Notes: a model not told the origin generated them from the sequence alone. DNA of 44,923 nt from Arthrobacter hankyongi (GCF_022012395.1 NZ_JAKLTQ010000030.1:1-44923); one strand, 5' to 3'. Shown: positions 1 through 8,930, counted from the stretch's first letter. Made by a program: numbers and translations.

Positions 1-364
1 AGCAATACCCGCCCTGCCATACTCGACAGACCTGGCGGCGCCCGGACGGCGCTGCCGGAGACGGATGCCTTCGCCACGGACGGCACCGGCCTTTGCCGGC
101 TGCCGGTGCTTCGCGCATCCGTTCGCCGCTGCCGTATCAGCCGGTCCCCCGCCGCGGCACTTCGCACCGCTCCCCCGCCGGAATTCCACCCGGAGGTGGG
201 ATCGATCCGGCTGCCGCAGGGCCATGTTACCGGGCCTCTGCGGTTACCCCCCCTTGGGGCATGCCGGGCAGGCCGGACTTCCCCTCCGTCCAAAACCGGC
301 CCCGCAGGCTTCCCTCAAGGCCGGAGCGCAGCCGGCACAACCACCGCCAGAAAGAACAGGTCTC
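1..364. other. Intergenic start of window, no gene supported
   Basis: G/C-rich sequence in which the open frames overlap one another in several phases and resemble no family I recognise. The only plausible signal is a weak purine-rich stretch (AGAACAGG) just before the ATG at 365. The upstream extension of that frame to position 65 is Pro/Arg/Ala-rich and looks non-coding. Confidence 0.5.
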
Positions 365-589
365 ATGTCCATACCATTGACGTCCATACCACCGGCCGGC
401 GGGAAAATTCCGACCTCCGCGGCTGACCAGGCCGATATGCTGCTGGACCTCGTGGTCGAGGAACTCCGGCACCTGGCCCGGCAGGACCGCAGCTGCGGCA
501 TCCTGGTCACCAGGACAGCACCGGGACGGTTCTGCGTCGAGCTCAGCGACCAGGTCCCCTACGGCCTCACCTGGGAAACCGGCACCTGA
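365..589 (+). CDS. Small uncharacterised protein (paralogue of the 16.2 kb protein)
   Basis: A 74-residue protein of unknown function. No signal peptide or membrane segment is visible. The C-terminal half (GILVTR, then VELSDQVPYGLTWE) matches the same region of the protein encoded on the minus strand at 16188-16421 (GVLITR, then VALSPQVPYGMTFE), so the two belong to one small family with a conserved GxLxTR-(n)-V-LS-QVPYG-T-E core. The ATG at 365 is preferred to the longer frame from 65 because similarity and normal composition begin here. The family looks like a compact single-domain protein; no function can be inferred from the neighbours (a thiolase relic and a toxin-antitoxin pair). Confidence 0.6.
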   Translation: MSIPLTSIPPAGGKIPTSAADQADMLLDLVVEELRHLARQDRSCGILVTRTAPGRFCVELSDQVPYGLTWETGT

Positions 590-667
590 AATCGGCGCTA
601 TCGGCACAGCCGGTTCCGCCGGCCCCGGCAGGACCACCAGGGATGGTGGAGGCTCAGCACATCGACC

Positions 668-1418
668 GCCGGCATTCCGCTGACCGCCCACGCCGCCACC
701 GTCAACAAAGATCTGCCTCTCGGGGCTGGCCGCGGTCATCGAGGCCAGCCGGCTGCTGCGCCTGGGCGAGGCCCAGGTCGTGGTCGCCGGCGGCCAGGAG
801 TCCATGGGCAACGTCCCGCACCTGCTGCCTGGCTCCCGCTCCGGCACGCCGTACGGCAATGCAACGCTGGTCGATTCGGCCGCGCACGACGGCCTAACCG
901 ATGCCTTCGACCATGAGTCGATGGGCCTGGTGCTGGCCGGGCTGAAGCCGGCCTTCGCCCCGGCCGGAATCGTCACCGCCGGCAACGCCTCCCCGCTGAC
1001 CGACGGGGCGGCCGCCGTCGTGCTGACCACCCGGGGCCGCGCCGAGGCCCGCGGCCTGGACGTTCTGGCTACGGTCGGGGCCGCCGGACAGATTGCCGGG
1101 CCCGACACGTCCCTGCCCGTCCAGCCGGCCCGGGCCATCCGCAAGGCCCTGGACCGGGCCGGTTGGACGGTGCGGGACCTGGATTTCATCGAGATCAACG
1201 AGGCTTTCGCCTCGGTGGCCCTGCACTCGGCAGCCGAACCGGGCATCGGGCTGGACCGGACCAACATCCAAGGCGGGGCGGTCGCCCTTGGGCATCCCAT
1301 CGGCGCCTCCGGCGCACGAGTCGTGGTGTCCGCCGTCCACGAACTGCTCCGCCTCGGCAGCGGCAAGGCCGCCGTGGCCCTGTGCGGCAGCGGAGGCTAG
1401 GGCGAAGCACTGCTGCTC
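668..1418 (+). pseudogene. Decayed acetyl-CoA C-acetyltransferase (thiolase)
   Basis: Remnant of a type II thiolase carrying several lesions. Similarity begins at AGIPLTAHAATVNK with the first ~70 codons missing. One extra A at about 708-710 (gtcaacaaag) puts the active-site segment ICLSGLAAV, with its nucleophilic Cys, out of frame with what precedes it. After FDHESMG about 60-70 family residues are missing and the frame jumps to LVLAGLKPAF. The C-terminal NIQGGAVALGHPIGASGA box (catalytic His) and the CGSGG motif are intact. A TAG at 1398-1400 then sits where the family has Gln, followed by GEALLL, the normal end. The longest open piece is 780-1400. No functional product is expected. Confidence 0.85.
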
Positions 1419-1619
1419 TCACGCTTATATGCGATTGGCTGCGGTCACCTCCGAGTGCCCCAGAACCCGGCCGGACTGGCTATCCCCTGCCTCCCCGTCC
1501 CTGCCGGCGACGCATGCCCGCTGTCTCAAAGCCGGGGCTTGAGGGACATCAACGCGGGACACCCAATGCGAAGACCGTGTCCGGGACCGGACATATCGTC
1601 CGTTATCGGCCAAATATCT

Positions 1620-1657
1620 GGCTAGAGACTAGCCGAAATTCAGGCTAAAGTTGAGCC
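1620..1657 (+). promoter_or_regulatory. Probable autoregulatory operator of the toxin-antitoxin operon
   Basis: Two inverted repeats lie just upstream of the antitoxin start: GGCTAG-aga-CTAGCC (1620-1634, perfect 6-bp arms) and GGCT(n7)AGCC (1643-1657), which abuts the ATG at 1658. Antitoxin-toxin complexes usually repress their own promoter by binding such palindromes; the assignment here is inferred from position. Confidence 0.45.
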
Positions 1658-1933
1658 ATGAGGACAGTACCGCTCAGTGAGGCCAAGGACAAGCTTTCGG
1701 CGTTGGTCGAGGAAGCAGACAAGACCCATGAGATTATCCAGATCACCCGGCACGGCCACCCGTCCGCGGTGCTGATGTCCGCTGATGACCTGGAATCGCT
1801 GCAGGAAACCATTCACTGGCTCTCACAACCGGGCATCCGGGAAGATCTGGAACAGGCCAGGCGTGATATTGCCACCGGCAACACGGTCAGCGGCGACGAC
1901 CTTCGTCGTGAATTCGGTCTGCCGTCCCGGTGA
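1658..1933 (+). CDS. Phd/YefM-type (RelB-like) antitoxin
   Basis: A 91-residue antitoxin. The N-terminal part (MRTVPLSEAKDKLSALVEEA) is the Phd/YefM DNA-binding fold, followed by the typical strand ITRHGHPSAVLMSADDLESL. The acidic/charged C-terminal tail (about residues 55-91) would be the segment that wraps and neutralises the toxin. Its stop overlaps the toxin start by 4 nt (GTGA at 1930-1933), so the pair is translationally coupled, antitoxin first. Autorepression through the palindromes directly upstream is likely. Its length is normal for the family. Confidence 0.9.
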   Translation: MRTVPLSEAKDKLSALVEEADKTHEIIQITRHGHPSAVLMSADDLESLQETIHWLSQPGIREDLEQARRDIATGNTVSGDDLRREFGLPSR

Positions 1934-2223
1934 ATGAAGCACAGTCCGAAGACAAAGGACCCTGGAGAGTTGAAGTCACCAGCCCCGCACTGAAGGGATT
2001 CCGGCGCCTGCCGGAGAAGGCTGCCGCCGCAATCGTCGAGTTCGTCACCGGAGTTCTTGCCGCCAATCCCTACCGGCTCAGCAAGCCTTTGACCAACGAA
2101 CTGCTGGGCCTGCGCACCGCCCGCCGCGGCGACTACCGGGTGCTGTTCACCCTCGATGTTGAAGAACGCACCTTGTATGTTCACCGCATCGAGCACCGCT
2201 CCGACGTCTACAAGCCGCGTTGA
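1930..2223 (+). CDS. RelE/ParE-superfamily toxin
   Basis: A 97-residue RelE-like protein starting at GTG 1930 inside the antitoxin stop codon. It shows the family pattern: the early segment VTSPALKGFRRLPEKAAAAI, a central LTNELLGLRTARRGDYRVLF, and a C-terminal VHRIEHRSDVYK. The RRGDYRVLF and HRIEHRSDVY elements carry the basic and aromatic residues that in RelE relatives contact the ribosomal A site and cleave mRNA. Ribosome-dependent RNase activity is family knowledge and not shown here. No lesion is seen, so the module looks functional. Confidence 0.9.
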   Translation: MNEAQSEDKGPWRVEVTSPALKGFRRLPEKAAAAIVEFVTGVLAANPYRLSKPLTNELLGLRTARRGDYRVLFTLDVEERTLYVHRIEHRSDVYKPR

Positions 2224-2429
2224 CCCAACCCGTCAGCCCGCGAAGGCGTTCAGTTCCCCAAACAGCGCAGCCTGGCCCCGCAGGCTGACGGAATCACGGT
2301 TATCGGCGGCTAAAATGGGGTTGTTGGCTCGCCGTTCGTTGCGTGTGACGGCTGTGGGCAGACCAAACCGTGCTGATGTCTGGTCCGGGCAATAACATCA
2401 GCGTCCGTAAGCGAGGCCAGGAAATAACA

Positions 2430-2473
2430 ATGAAGCGGCCCGGGAATCGATGCTGAATTCTAAACCACTTCAT
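2430..2473 (-). terminator. Possible terminator of the BVMO-to-ALDH operon
   Basis: Reading the minus strand, ATGAAGTGG (2473-2465) pairs with CCGCTTCAT (2438-2430), a 9-bp stem with one G-T pair and a long loop, about 30 nt beyond the aldehyde dehydrogenase stop. There is no T-run, so support is modest. Confidence 0.3.
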
Positions 2474-2500
2474 CGCTCACAATCCTTCGCTCGGTGTGCA

Positions 2501-3895
2501 TTAGATGCCGGGGATGCGGACCAGTTTCTTGTTGGCGAACTCGCCCAGTCCGAACCGTGCCAGTTCCCGGCCGACGCCGGAGCGCTTGATCCCGCCGAAC
2601 GGCAGGTCGGGTGCGCTGCGGCTGATGCTGTTGATCCAGACCATGCCGGCCTCGATCTGCTTTGCGAGTTCACGGGCCCGGTCGACGTCAGCGGTGTAGA
2701 TCGAGCTTGCCAGCCCGAAGGGCGAGTCGTTCGCCAGCTCGATGGCTTCCTGTGTCGATGTCGCCGGGTAGACGACGGCGACGGGTCCGAAGAGTTCCTC
2801 CGTATAGGCACGCATGCCGGGCTTGACGCCGGTCAGGACGGTGGCGGGGAAGAAGGCACCCCTGCCGCCGGGCACGTTCCCACCCGTCGTTGCCGCCGCT
2901 CCCTGCGAGACCGCATCGTCGACCAGCTCCTGCAGTTCCTCGACGGAGGCGCGGGAGGCCAACGGTCCGAACGTGGTGGCCGGGTCGGTCGGATCACCGG
3001 GCTTCTGCCCGGCCATTGCCTGCAGGAAGCGCCGGGTGAATTCGTCGTAGACATCGTCCACGACGATGAAGCGCTTGGAGGCGGTGCAGGCCTGGCCGCC
3101 GTTGTACATGCGGCCCCGCACGGCGTCGGTTACCGCCTTGTCCAGGTCGGCGTCGGACAGGACGATGAAGGGATCGGCACCGCCGAGTTCCAGCACGTAC
3201 TTTTTCAGGTTGCGGCCGGCCACTTCGGCGACCGCAGCGCCGGCCTTCTCCGAGCCGGTCAGCGAGACGCCCTGGGTGCGGCGGTCGGCAATCATGTCAG
3301 CGACCTGGCCGCTGGTGGCGAAGGCGTTGAGGTACGCGTCGCGGGGAAGTCCGGCGTCGTGCAGGACTGACTGGATGGCCAGCGCCGCCTGCGGGCAGTT
3401 CCGGGCGTGCTTGACGATGACGGTGTTTCCCAGCACGAGGTTGGGCGCGGCAAACCGGGCGACCTGGTAGTAGGGGAAGTTCCACGGCATGATGCCCACG
3501 ACCGGACCGATCGGCTCGGTGCGCACGATCGCCTCGCCCTCGCCTTTGAAGTCGAGTTTCTCGTCCTCGAGGAATTGCTCCCCGTTTTGGGCGTAGTACT
3601 CGTAGATCGCCGCGACGAGGGCCACCTCTGCCCTGGCCTCTGAAATGGGCTTGCCCATTTCCAGTGTCAGGATGGCGGCAAGTTCCTCCGTGCGTTCGCG
3701 GTGGAGGTCGGCGGCCCGTTGGAGAACGGAGGCCCTCTCGCGTACGGGCGTCTGCTTCCAGGACGAGTAGGCCGCCGCGGAGTGTGCCAGGACGTCCTGG
3801 ACCTCGGCGTCGGTCAGGGTGGGGAACTCGGCGATATGTTCCCCGGTCGCGGGATTGATGCTGGCGTAGGTGTTCACGGTAGGCCGTTCTCTCAT
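2501..3895 (-). CDS. NAD(P)-dependent aldehyde dehydrogenase, succinate-semialdehyde-dehydrogenase-like
   Basis: A 464-residue enzyme of the aldehyde dehydrogenase superfamily, oxidising an aldehyde to its acid. It has PWNFPYYQ (about 137-144), the catalytic Glu in LELGGADPF (Glu236) and the nucleophilic Cys in GGQACTASKRF (Cys270), and ends in the usual PFGGIKRSGVGRELARFG block. Overall it resembles GabD-type succinate-semialdehyde dehydrogenases, but substrate cannot be read from sequence. It lies 128 bp downstream of the OYE gene at the end of the BVMO gene series, so it probably oxidises an aldehyde product of that pathway. A separate promoter in the 128-bp gap is possible. Confidence 0.92.
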   Translation of the reverse strand: MRERPTVNTYASINPATGEHIAEFPTLTDAEVQDVLAHSAAAYSSWKQTPVRERASVLQRAADLHRERTEELAAILTLEMGKPISEARAEVALVAAIYEYYAQNGEQFLEDEKLDFKGEGEAIVRTEPIGPVVGIMPWNFPYYQVARFAAPNLVLGNTVIVKHARNCPQAALAIQSVLHDAGLPRDAYLNAFATSGQVADMIADRRTQGVSLTGSEKAGAAVAEVAGRNLKKYVLELGGADPFIVLSDADLDKAVTDAVRGRMYNGGQACTASKRFIVVDDVYDEFTRRFLQAMAGQKPGDPTDPATTFGPLASRASVEELQELVDDAVSQGAAATTGGNVPGGRGAFFPATVLTGVKPGMRAYTEELFGPVAVVYPATSTQEAIELANDSPFGLASSIYTADVDRARELAKQIEAGMVWINSISRSAPDLPFGGIKRSGVGRELARFGLGEFANKKLVRIPGI

Positions 3896-4023
3896 GATGA
3901 TTGGTCCGGTTGTCCCAATATCTATTGGGGCCGTAATTGATGAATTGCTTGGAATAGTTCAGCTGTTGTCCGCCATCCGCCGCCGGGGGCACAGGCAATG
4001 CGATGGTGCTCGGTACCGGAGCT

Positions 4024-5193
4024 TCAGTCCTGGGTCAGCGTGTTCGCGCCGCGTTTAGGGCGGCCCTGCCAGTTGGCCTGCCAGTATTGGCGTGCCTGCG
4101 GCAGCATCCTGTCCGGTTCACCCAGAGTCACCGCAGCGGCCACGGGCCAGTTGGGCTGGCAGAGGGCAGCACGTCCGATGTTCACACCATCTGCCTGCCC
4201 AGTTACCAGGATCTGTTCCGCCTGGGCGGCCTCCGTGACCATACCCACGGCGGTGACAAAGGCGTTGGTGTCCCGTAGCGCTTCCTTGACTGCTGCTGCC
4301 AGCGGGACCTGGTAACCGGGCCCGAAGGGCCCCTGATACCGCCCAATACCGGCGCTCGAGATGTCGAACAGGGTGACGCCAAGGCAGTGGGCCTCTTGCG
4401 CAAACCGGATCGTATCCGCCAGTTGCCAGCCGGCATCACCGTTCCAGTCCTCCCCGGAGAGGCGGATCCCGAGCGGTTTGCCTTCAGGCCACTCCGTCCG
4501 AACAGCGCGGATCACTTCAATTGCGTACCGGACGCGATTCTCGAAAGGTCCCCCGTAGCGGTCGCTCCGGTGGTTGGTCAGCGGAGACAGGAATTCGTGG
4601 ATCAGGTAGCCGTGCGCCGCATGGATCTGCAGCACGTCAAAGCCTGCTTCGTGTGCGCGGCGGGTTGCGTGGACCCAGGACTGGATGGACGTATCGATCT
4701 GCTCAAGCGACATCTCCCGGGGCGGGACCAGTCCCAGCGCATCGGTGTCTGAGGGGCCGAGTGTCTGCCATCCCCCCTGGTCCAAGGGAATCGTTCCGAC
4801 GAGGCCGGCATCGGCTTCCGACTCATGCCAGGCATACGTCGACGCCTTACCGCCGGCATGGGCGATCTGGATACCGGCCAGAGCGCCCTCTGCCTGGATG
4901 AACTGCACGATCGGTTTCCATGCGTCGCGCTGGGCATCGTTCCATAAGCCCGTGTCCCGATCCGAGATGCGCCCCTCGGCGGCCACGGCGGTGGCTTCGG
5001 CCATGACCAGGCCGAAGCCACCGGCCGCCCTCGCCCCAAGGTGCACCAACTGCCAGTTGCGGGGAACGCCGTCGCAGGCGTCCACCGAGTATTGGCACAT
5101 TGGCGGAAGGATGGTGCGGTTGCGCATGACCGGTCCCGGGCCGGCGGCTGTTGGCAGTGCCACCGGGGCCATCATCCGGCTCATCGGTTTCAT
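4024..5193 (-). CDS. Old yellow enzyme (YqjM-type NADH:flavin oxidoreductase)
   Basis: A 389-residue FMN-dependent ene-reductase that typically reduces alpha,beta-unsaturated carbonyl compounds. The YqjM-class active-site Cys is present in PPMCQYS (Cys33), the substrate-binding His pair is His191/His194 in HAAHGYL, and SPLTNHRSDRYGG follows. The TIM-barrel strand VGMVTEAAQAE and phosphate-binding VNIGRAAL lie near the C-terminus. The start at 5193 overlaps the upstream gene's stop by ATGA and has GGAG nine bases before it. A longer frame to 5367 overlaps the upstream gene out of phase and is rejected. In context it would saturate a cyclic enone before or beside the Baeyer-Villiger step. Confidence 0.92.
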   Translation of the reverse strand: MKPMSRMMAPVALPTAAGPGPVMRNRTILPPMCQYSVDACDGVPRNWQLVHLGARAAGGFGLVMAEATAVAAEGRISDRDTGLWNDAQRDAWKPIVQFIQAEGALAGIQIAHAGGKASTYAWHESEADAGLVGTIPLDQGGWQTLGPSDTDALGLVPPREMSLEQIDTSIQSWVHATRRAHEAGFDVLQIHAAHGYLIHEFLSPLTNHRSDRYGGPFENRVRYAIEVIRAVRTEWPEGKPLGIRLSGEDWNGDAGWQLADTIRFAQEAHCLGVTLFDISSAGIGRYQGPFGPGYQVPLAAAVKEALRDTNAFVTAVGMVTEAAQAEQILVTGQADGVNIGRAALCQPNWPVAAAVTLGEPDRMLPQARQYWQANWQGRPKRGANTLTQD

Positions 5194-6107
5194 GAAGTAC
5201 CGCTCCGCATGCCCAGGGCTTCGGTCCGGGCAGGGCGGGCGAGACCGCCTTCGAGGTGCGGCAGGATGATGCCGATGTCCTCCTGGCCCAGGCCGGCGGA
5301 CAGGCAATCCAGGAACTGTCTGGTTGCGGCCTGGTTCACCTGCGCGGCGCCGTCGTCGTTGCTCCACAGGGAACCGGCCAATTCAAGGTCCTTGGCCAGG
5401 ATCGAGACCTTGGCTCCGCTGCTGTAGTCCCCGTTGATGGCACCGGAGAACAGCCAGTCCAGTACGAACGAATTGGTGGAAGACGAGGACAGGATGTCGA
5501 ACGCCCCCTGCTGGTTCACGCCAAGGCGGGTGCAGGCCGCCAACGCTTCGGCCGTCGCTGCCGCAATGCTGGCGAGCAGGGAGTTGTGGATCAGCTTCAT
5601 CGTCTGCCCGGCGCCTGCGGAGCCCAGGTGGATCTGCCGCCGGCTCATGCTGCGGAGGATGGGGCCGGCGTGTTCCACCGCGTCCGGGTGGCCGCCGATA
5701 AGGGTGGTCAGGCGTCCCTCTTCGGCGGCTGCCTGTCCTCCGCCGATGACGGGGGCATCCACCATTTGGTGGCCCGCTTGCTCCAGTCGGCAGGCATTGG
5801 CCTGGCTGGCCTCGGGGCCGACGGTTCCGAGTTCGATGACGGTCAGGGGCAGCTGCACGTGTTCCAGCAGCGTTCCGACCACCGCGTTGCTGGCCTGCAC
5901 CGTTGGAAGCATGAGGCACACGTGGGATGCCCCGGGGAGGGCCTCCTCAAGTGATTCGCTGGTGGACAGGCCGCGCCCGGCGGCCGCTTTCCTGGCCACC
6001 GGTGACAGGTCGACGGCGACCAGGCGGTGGTTGCGGTGGATCATCCCGGCGATGGGGGTCCCCATCACGCCGAGTCCGACGAAGACGACCTTGTCGGTTG
6101 TTGTCAT
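5190..6107 (-). CDS. NAD(P)-dependent oxidoreductase, 3-hydroxyisobutyrate dehydrogenase family
   Basis: A 305-residue beta-hydroxyacid dehydrogenase. It has an N-terminal Rossmann motif GLGVMGTPIAG (11-21), the substrate-binding APVIGGGQAAAEEG (118-131), and the catalytic Lys171 with Asn175 in GAGQTMKLIHN. The C-terminal helical domain is complete (FDILSSSSTNSF, then AKDLELAG). ATG 6107 has GGGAAG eight bases upstream; an ORF running to 7163 crosses the ABC permease gene out of phase and is not real. It oxidises a beta-hydroxyacid, or reduces a semialdehyde, in relatives. The four-base overlap with the OYE gene indicates tight coupling. Confidence 0.9.
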   Translation of the reverse strand: MTTTDKVVFVGLGVMGTPIAGMIHRNHRLVAVDLSPVARKAAAGRGLSTSESLEEALPGASHVCLMLPTVQASNAVVGTLLEHVQLPLTVIELGTVGPEASQANACRLEQAGHQMVDAPVIGGGQAAAEEGRLTTLIGGHPDAVEHAGPILRSMSRRQIHLGSAGAGQTMKLIHNSLLASIAAATAEALAACTRLGVNQQGAFDILSSSSTNSFVLDWLFSGAINGDYSSGAKVSILAKDLELAGSLWSNDDGAAQVNQAATRQFLDCLSAGLGQEDIGIILPHLEGGLARPARTEALGMRSGTS

Positions 6108-6172
6108 TTTCAGCACTTCCCTGGGGTCCGGAGACCGGGCTCCCGCGCCTTCGAGCGGGAGCCCGAAGCTCA

Positions 6173-7042
6173 TTACTCGGTTTCGGCGGCTTCCTGCCAG
6201 CGGAGCAGACGGCGCCGGATGGTCCGTAGCAGCCAGGAAAAGAGCATGGTGCCGGTCACCAGGATGATGAGGGTGGCGAAGTAGTCGTTCATTCGGAAGG
6301 AGTTGGCATAGAACTGCAACTGGACGCCAAGCCCGGCCCGACCGGCCAGCATCTCCCCGGCCACCGCTGCCAGCATGCCGAAAATGAAGCCGAGTTCCAG
6401 TCCGGTGAAGATGCCAGGGACGGCACCCGGCAGGACGAACTTGCGGAACGTTTGGATCTTTGAGGCACCCAGGACCCTGGCGAGCAGCCGGCGTTCGCTC
6501 TCGGCGCTCTGCACGCCGGCGAGGGTATTGGAGAACACAACGAAGAACGCCAGGCTGAAGGCCAGGGCGACCTTCGCCTCGACGCCAAGGCCGAACCACA
6601 GCAGGAACAGCGGCGCCAGGGCGACGCGGGGCAGGCTGTTGGCCATGGTGAAGTAGGGCTCGATGACCTTTAGCAGGTAGGGCGAGGCGCTTAGCGCCAG
6701 TGCCGCGGCGATCCCCAGTGCGGAGGCCAGCAGCCAGCCGAGGATGACGCCGGTGAAGGTGGCCACCGTGTGGACGTAGAGCAGCTCGCCGAACAGGTTC
6801 TGGAACAGGCTCTGGACGATCAGGCTCGGCTGCCCGAAGTACACCGGGTTCACCACCCCGGTAGTAGCGCAGATTTCCCAGATACCGATGAGCAGCAGGC
6901 CGAAGACCAGCCAGCCGAGGGGAACGGACCAGCGGAAATGCGCGTGCTTCCGCTTGGTCTTCAATTCTCCCGGAGGCGGGGCGCTGGGTGCGGGACGAGG
7001 TGTGGACATCGGCTCGGCCGGGGTTGCGGTGGGGGTGCTCAT
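6173..7042 (-). CDS. ABC transporter permease, SsuC/TauC/NrtB type
   Basis: A 289-residue inner-membrane permease with about six hydrophobic segments, beginning at WSVPLGWLVFGLLLIGIWEI after a ~35-residue Pro/Lys/Arg-rich cytoplasmic tail. The EAA-like coupling loop is near RRLLARVLGASKIQTFRKFVLPGAVPGI. It is the membrane part of the transporter formed with the ATPase and lipoprotein encoded just upstream. The start at 7042 overlaps the ATPase stop by ATGA; a second Met eleven residues later is an alternative. The substrate is probably an aromatic, sulfonate-like or other small organic acid, but this is not decided by sequence. Confidence 0.9.
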   Translation of the reverse strand: MSTPTATPAEPMSTPRPAPSAPPPGELKTKRKHAHFRWSVPLGWLVFGLLLIGIWEICATTGVVNPVYFGQPSLIVQSLFQNLFGELLYVHTVATFTGVILGWLLASALGIAAALALSASPYLLKVIEPYFTMANSLPRVALAPLFLLWFGLGVEAKVALAFSLAFFVVFSNTLAGVQSAESERRLLARVLGASKIQTFRKFVLPGAVPGIFTGLELGFIFGMLAAVAGEMLAGRAGLGVQLQFYANSFRMNDYFATLIILVTGTMLFSWLLRTIRRRLLRWQEAAETE

Positions 7043-7860
7043 GCTGCTGCCAGCTCCTTCCGGAGGACGCTCCAGATTTCCTGGAAGTAGTGGTGGTATT
7101 GGTCGTTCTCCTGCAGCTCCAGCACATTGCGGGGCCGTTCCAGGTTGATCCGGTAGTCGGCAATGATCTTGCCCGGGCGTGCCCCGAAGACGAGGATGCG
7201 GTCAGCCATGACGATGGCCTCGGACAGGTCGTGTGTGACGAAGCAGACGGAGCTGCGATGGTGCTCCCACAGCTTCAGGAAGACCCCTTGGAGCCGAAGC
7301 CGGGTCTCGGCGTCCAGCGCGGAGAACGGTTCGTCCATCAGGATGGTGGTCGGTTCCACCACCAAGGTCCGGGACAGGGCGGTGCGCTGCCGCATGCCGT
7401 GGGAGAGCTGGCTGGGATAGGAGTGCAGGAACTTTCCCAGGCCCACGGTCTCCAGCATCCCGGCGGCACGGTGTTCCGCCTCGGCACGGGGTGTCCCCCT
7501 CAGTTCCATGGGGAGCATGACGTTGCCCAAGGCCGTCCGCCACGGCAGCAGGCCGTCCCGGGCCAGGAGGTATCCGACGTCGGGGCGCCCTTCCTTGGCG
7601 GTCTTGCCATCCAGCGTGACCGTTCCGCCGGTGGGCTTGACCAGGCCGGCGATCTGGTTCAGGACGGTGGTTTTGCCGCACCCGGAGGGGCCAACGAAAC
7701 AGACGAATTCGCCGGGTTCGATGACCAGGGAGGTCGTGTCCACCGCAAGGACCGGCTCCTTGCCGGGAGAGGCGAAGTACTGGTAGACGTCTGAGACTTC
7801 GATCCGTGCCCCGCGGGGTGGGCCGAGGCGTTCCGGGGCGCTCATGGACGGGCTGCTCAT
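7039..7860 (-). CDS. ABC transporter ATP-binding protein, SsuB/TauB type
   Basis: A 273-residue nucleotide-binding subunit. Walker A GPSGCGKTT is at 57-65, Walker B ILMDEPFSALD near 173-183 and the H-loop in CFVTHDLSEA. Two departures from consensus stand out: the signature reads LSHGMRQR instead of LSGGMRQR, and the Q-loop position reads LLARDGLLPW, with Ala where Gln is usual. Both occur in functional relatives, so they are notes and not evidence of decay. ATG 7860 overlaps the lipoprotein stop by ATGA and has GGAAGG upstream, so it is preferred over the start at 7875. Confidence 0.92.
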   Translation of the reverse strand: MSSPSMSAPERLGPPRGARIEVSDVYQYFASPGKEPVLAVDTTSLVIEPGEFVCFVGPSGCGKTTVLNQIAGLVKPTGGTVTLDGKTAKEGRPDVGYLLARDGLLPWRTALGNVMLPMELRGTPRAEAEHRAAGMLETVGLGKFLHSYPSQLSHGMRQRTALSRTLVVEPTTILMDEPFSALDAETRLRLQGVFLKLWEHHRSSVCFVTHDLSEAIVMADRILVFGARPGKIIADYRINLERPRNVLELQENDQYHHYFQEIWSVLRKELAAA

Positions 7861-8930
7861 GGGGTTTCCTTCCACACCATGTCGTCCGCGTTCTCGGTGA
7901 GGTCGAGCGAGCGGCTCTTCTTGGTGAACTCGATGTATTTCTGCAGGGCATCCATGTCGATATCCGCATCGATCATGTCCGCGTAGGTGTCGATGGAGTC
8001 CCTGAAGACCTTCTCGGCGTTGGGGACTTTGTCGGGGATGGTGATCTCCCCGCGCATGCTCCGGTAGAGCTCGTCCCGGTTGGCCTTGGACGCGATCCAG
8101 TCCGAGGCTGCACCGAGGGCCGCCACGAATTGCCGTGTCGCCTCGGGGTTCTTATTAATGAAGGACTCCTGGGCGGCCCACATCATTGAAGCCTTGCCGG
8201 TCCCCTTGAAGATGGGAGGCACGGGATTGCCGGGTCCCGCCGGCCGGCGGGGGTCGGAGACCATAACGCCGTACCCGCTGGCGACGGCGACGTCCTGGGT
8301 CGTGCCGAAGTAGACCACGGCGTCGACGGTCCCGTTTTCCAGGCCGGCCAGCATGGATGCGGGGGCTCCCATGCCGATCCAGGTCACCGCCTTCGGGTCC
8401 CCGCCCAGGCCGGAGATGAACTCCCGGCCGTGGAACTCATTGGATCCGCCAATGGTCGTGACTCCGACCACATGGAGGTTCCGCAGGGTTTCCTTCAGGT
8501 TGGCACCGACCTTGTCGTGGGCCACCACCAGTGAGTAGTAGGGGCGGGTGAGGTTGTTGGCGATGAACTTCACGTCGATGCCCCGCTTGCGGAACGGCGG
8601 GATGTTGTCCGTGCCGCTGTTAATGAAATTCACGTCTCCAGAGACCGTCCCCGAAATGGACGAAGGCGTGTTGTTGAAGCGCGAGGGCTCCGCCAGCAGG
8701 CACTGCCGGGCGAAGAAGCCCTGCTTATCTGCGACGATCGCCTGCATGTTGATGATGTTGCCGTCGTAGACCTGGTAGGTGACCTTGTGGACCGTCCTGC
8801 AATGGTCGTACTCGGGCCCGGGCGGGTCGACTTCGGCGGCTGTTGCACCGATGCCGCAACCAGTGGCGGCCAGGCCCAGCGTGAAGAGGACTGCCATCAG
8901 GCGGGCCCGCCGGAGGTGGAGTGGTTTCAT
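7857..8930 (-). CDS. ABC transporter substrate-binding lipoprotein, NMT1/SsuA-like
   Basis: A 357-residue periplasmic-type binding protein. The N-terminus has basic residues (KPLHLRRAR), a hydrophobic stretch and the lipobox LAATGC, predicting a lipid anchor on Cys. The body follows the SsuA/NMT1 fold: a first lobe with KQGFFARQ, then VGVTTIGGSNEFHGREF, GMGAPASMLAGLENGTVDAVV and a C-terminal helix region. It would capture the operon's substrate outside the cell. ATG 8930 is chosen over the GTG three codons upstream. The binding gene precedes ATPase and permease, as is usual, with four-base overlaps throughout. Confidence 0.9.
   Translation of the reverse strand: MKPLHLRRARLMAVLFTLGLAATGCGIGATAAEVDPPGPEYDHCRTVHKVTYQVYDGNIINMQAIVADKQGFFARQCLLAEPSRFNNTPSSISGTVSGDVNFINSGTDNIPPFRKRGIDVKFIANNLTRPYYSLVVAHDKVGANLKETLRNLHVVGVTTIGGSNEFHGREFISGLGGDPKAVTWIGMGAPASMLAGLENGTVDAVVYFGTTQDVAVASGYGVMVSDPRRPAGPGNPVPPIFKGTGKASMMWAAQESFINKNPEATRQFVAALGAASDWIASKANRDELYRSMRGEITIPDKVPNAEKVFRDSIDTYADMIDADIDMDALQKYIEFTKKSRSLDLTENADDMVWKETP

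Noticed and set aside
2450-3370. 306-codon frame on the plus strand
   Set aside because: Exactly antisense to the aldehyde dehydrogenase gene, with composition typical of a high-GC shadow frame and no family similarity.
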